Shown here: positions 33,217-33,630 of the stretch, one piece after another
How positions within the stretch are numbered: position 1 is the first letter of the stretch
Layout: each line of letters begins with the position of its first letter
Translations under genes and position numbers: made by a program
Notes under the pieces: model-generated
Seen by the model: only the letters and a program-made list of their open reading frames with translations
Databases searched by the model: none
What the model was told of the DNA's origin: nothing
Source: DASPKW01 sp038244055
GTDB taxonomy: Bacteria > Planctomycetota > Phycisphaerae > Tepidisphaerales > Tepidisphaeraceae
DNA: 33,630 nt
Reading direction: 5' to 3'
Assembly (NCBI GenBank): GCA_038244055.1
Contig: JBBRTW010000017.1
Span: 1-33,630 of the forward strand

Positions 33217-33630
33217 ATGAACCTCCTCCGCTCATCCGCACTGGCCTCCCTCGCCGCCCCCCTTGCCGCCGCGCTGGCCGTATGCCTGGCCGCCGGCTGC
33301 GCCCAGCATCAGAAGACCGAAGGCGAGTTGATGCTCCGTCAAACCGGCCGGAACACCGAAGTCGCCGAAGTCCCCAGCGGCCGAGTCATCGAGCCCGCCA
33401 AGCCTGGCGATGTCGCGCCCGCGCCATCCACCCCCTCGGCCGCAACCCCGGCAACGCCCTCGACGCCCGCAACCCCACCTGCGGTCACCACCACCGCCGA
33501 CGTGACACCCGCCGCGCCCGCGACCCCCACCACCCCCACCGCCGTCACCCCTGCGACTCTCGCCGCGCCCGCCGCCACCCTCTCCACACAGCCCAACATC
33601 ACCGCCCCCATCCCCTCCAACGCCTCCAAC
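33217..33630 (+). CDS. Lipoprotein with Pro/Thr/Ala-rich region (3' end outside the window)
   Basis: GAAGGA lies 7 nt before the ATG; the frame is open to the window end, 138 codons. The signal sequence ends in LAAGC, a good lipobox. The next 40 residues are polar (LMLRQTGRNTEVAEVPSG), then repeats of the type ATPATPSTPATPP, typical of a flexible wall-spanning linker before a folded domain that would follow outside the window. Confidence 0.72.
   Translation, partial: MNLLRSSALASLAAPLAAALAVCLAAGCAQHQKTEGELMLRQTGRNTEVAEVPSGRVIEPAKPGDVAPAPSTPSAATPATPSTPATPPAVTTTADVTPAAPATPTTPTAVTPATLAAPAATLSTQPNITAPIPSNASN

Overview
The window is GC-rich and gene-dense, with a mix of housekeeping genes and unusual secreted proteins. 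A member of the Planctomycetota, perhaps near Phycisphaerae/Tepidisphaeraceae, fits best. This is inferred from gene content (nusB-ftsY, an IMP dehydrogenase, many signal-peptide proteins, LamG, PDZ, BNR and SUMF1-type domains) and from the many palindromic intergenic repeats. No rRNA or tRNA was recognised, so the placement is tentative.

Layout. 1-398 is a 70-bp tandem array. 464-6231 holds a secreted protein combining a tyrosine-phosphatase domain with a C-terminal c-type haem motif, a secreted glycoside hydrolase, a small basic exported protein, a LOG-family gene overlapping an orphan HicB-like gene, and a Gfo/Idh/MocA oxidoreductase. 6490-7848 is an aldehyde dehydrogenase. 8006-14463 is a same-strand run behind an extended -10 promoter: two GT4 and one GT2 glycosyltransferases, a TylF-type methyltransferase and a TMTC-like multi-pass membrane protein with TPRs, probably for a surface or secreted glycan. 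nusB and ftsY follow, separated by 17 copies of a heptamer. 16648-19118 is a compact trio: BNR beta-propeller, secreted LamG protein and a ubiquitin-like protein ending in Gly-Gly. 19403-24394 carries minus-strand envelope and regulatory genes: a two-TM protein, a secreted protein, a double-PDZ protein and a degenerate PAS-GAF-receiver protein. 24673-27134 has an atypical SDR, a small zinc-ribbon membrane protein and a SUMF1-type gene broken by one in-frame amber codon.

27135-31303 is a repeat-rich accessory island. It has a 21-bp minisatellite, a 42-bp minisatellite, three copies of a nested palindromic repeat (A), three of a second repeat (B), two of a 91-bp repeat (C) directly upstream of two minus-strand genes, and a 312-bp nested palindrome. 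Only two intact small genes of unknown function and one gene fragment lie among them. The window ends with guaB, which has a near-consensus promoter placed so that the mRNA would be nearly leaderless, and two small lipoprotein genes, the last cut by the window edge.

A theme across the window is that every tandem array clearly phased here has a unit that is a multiple of 7 bp (7, 21, 42, 70). Several dispersed repeats are built as a palindrome inside a palindrome. The best candidates for undescribed biology are the phosphatase-cytochrome fusion, the propeller/LamG/ubiquitin-like trio and the cassette-like repeat island.
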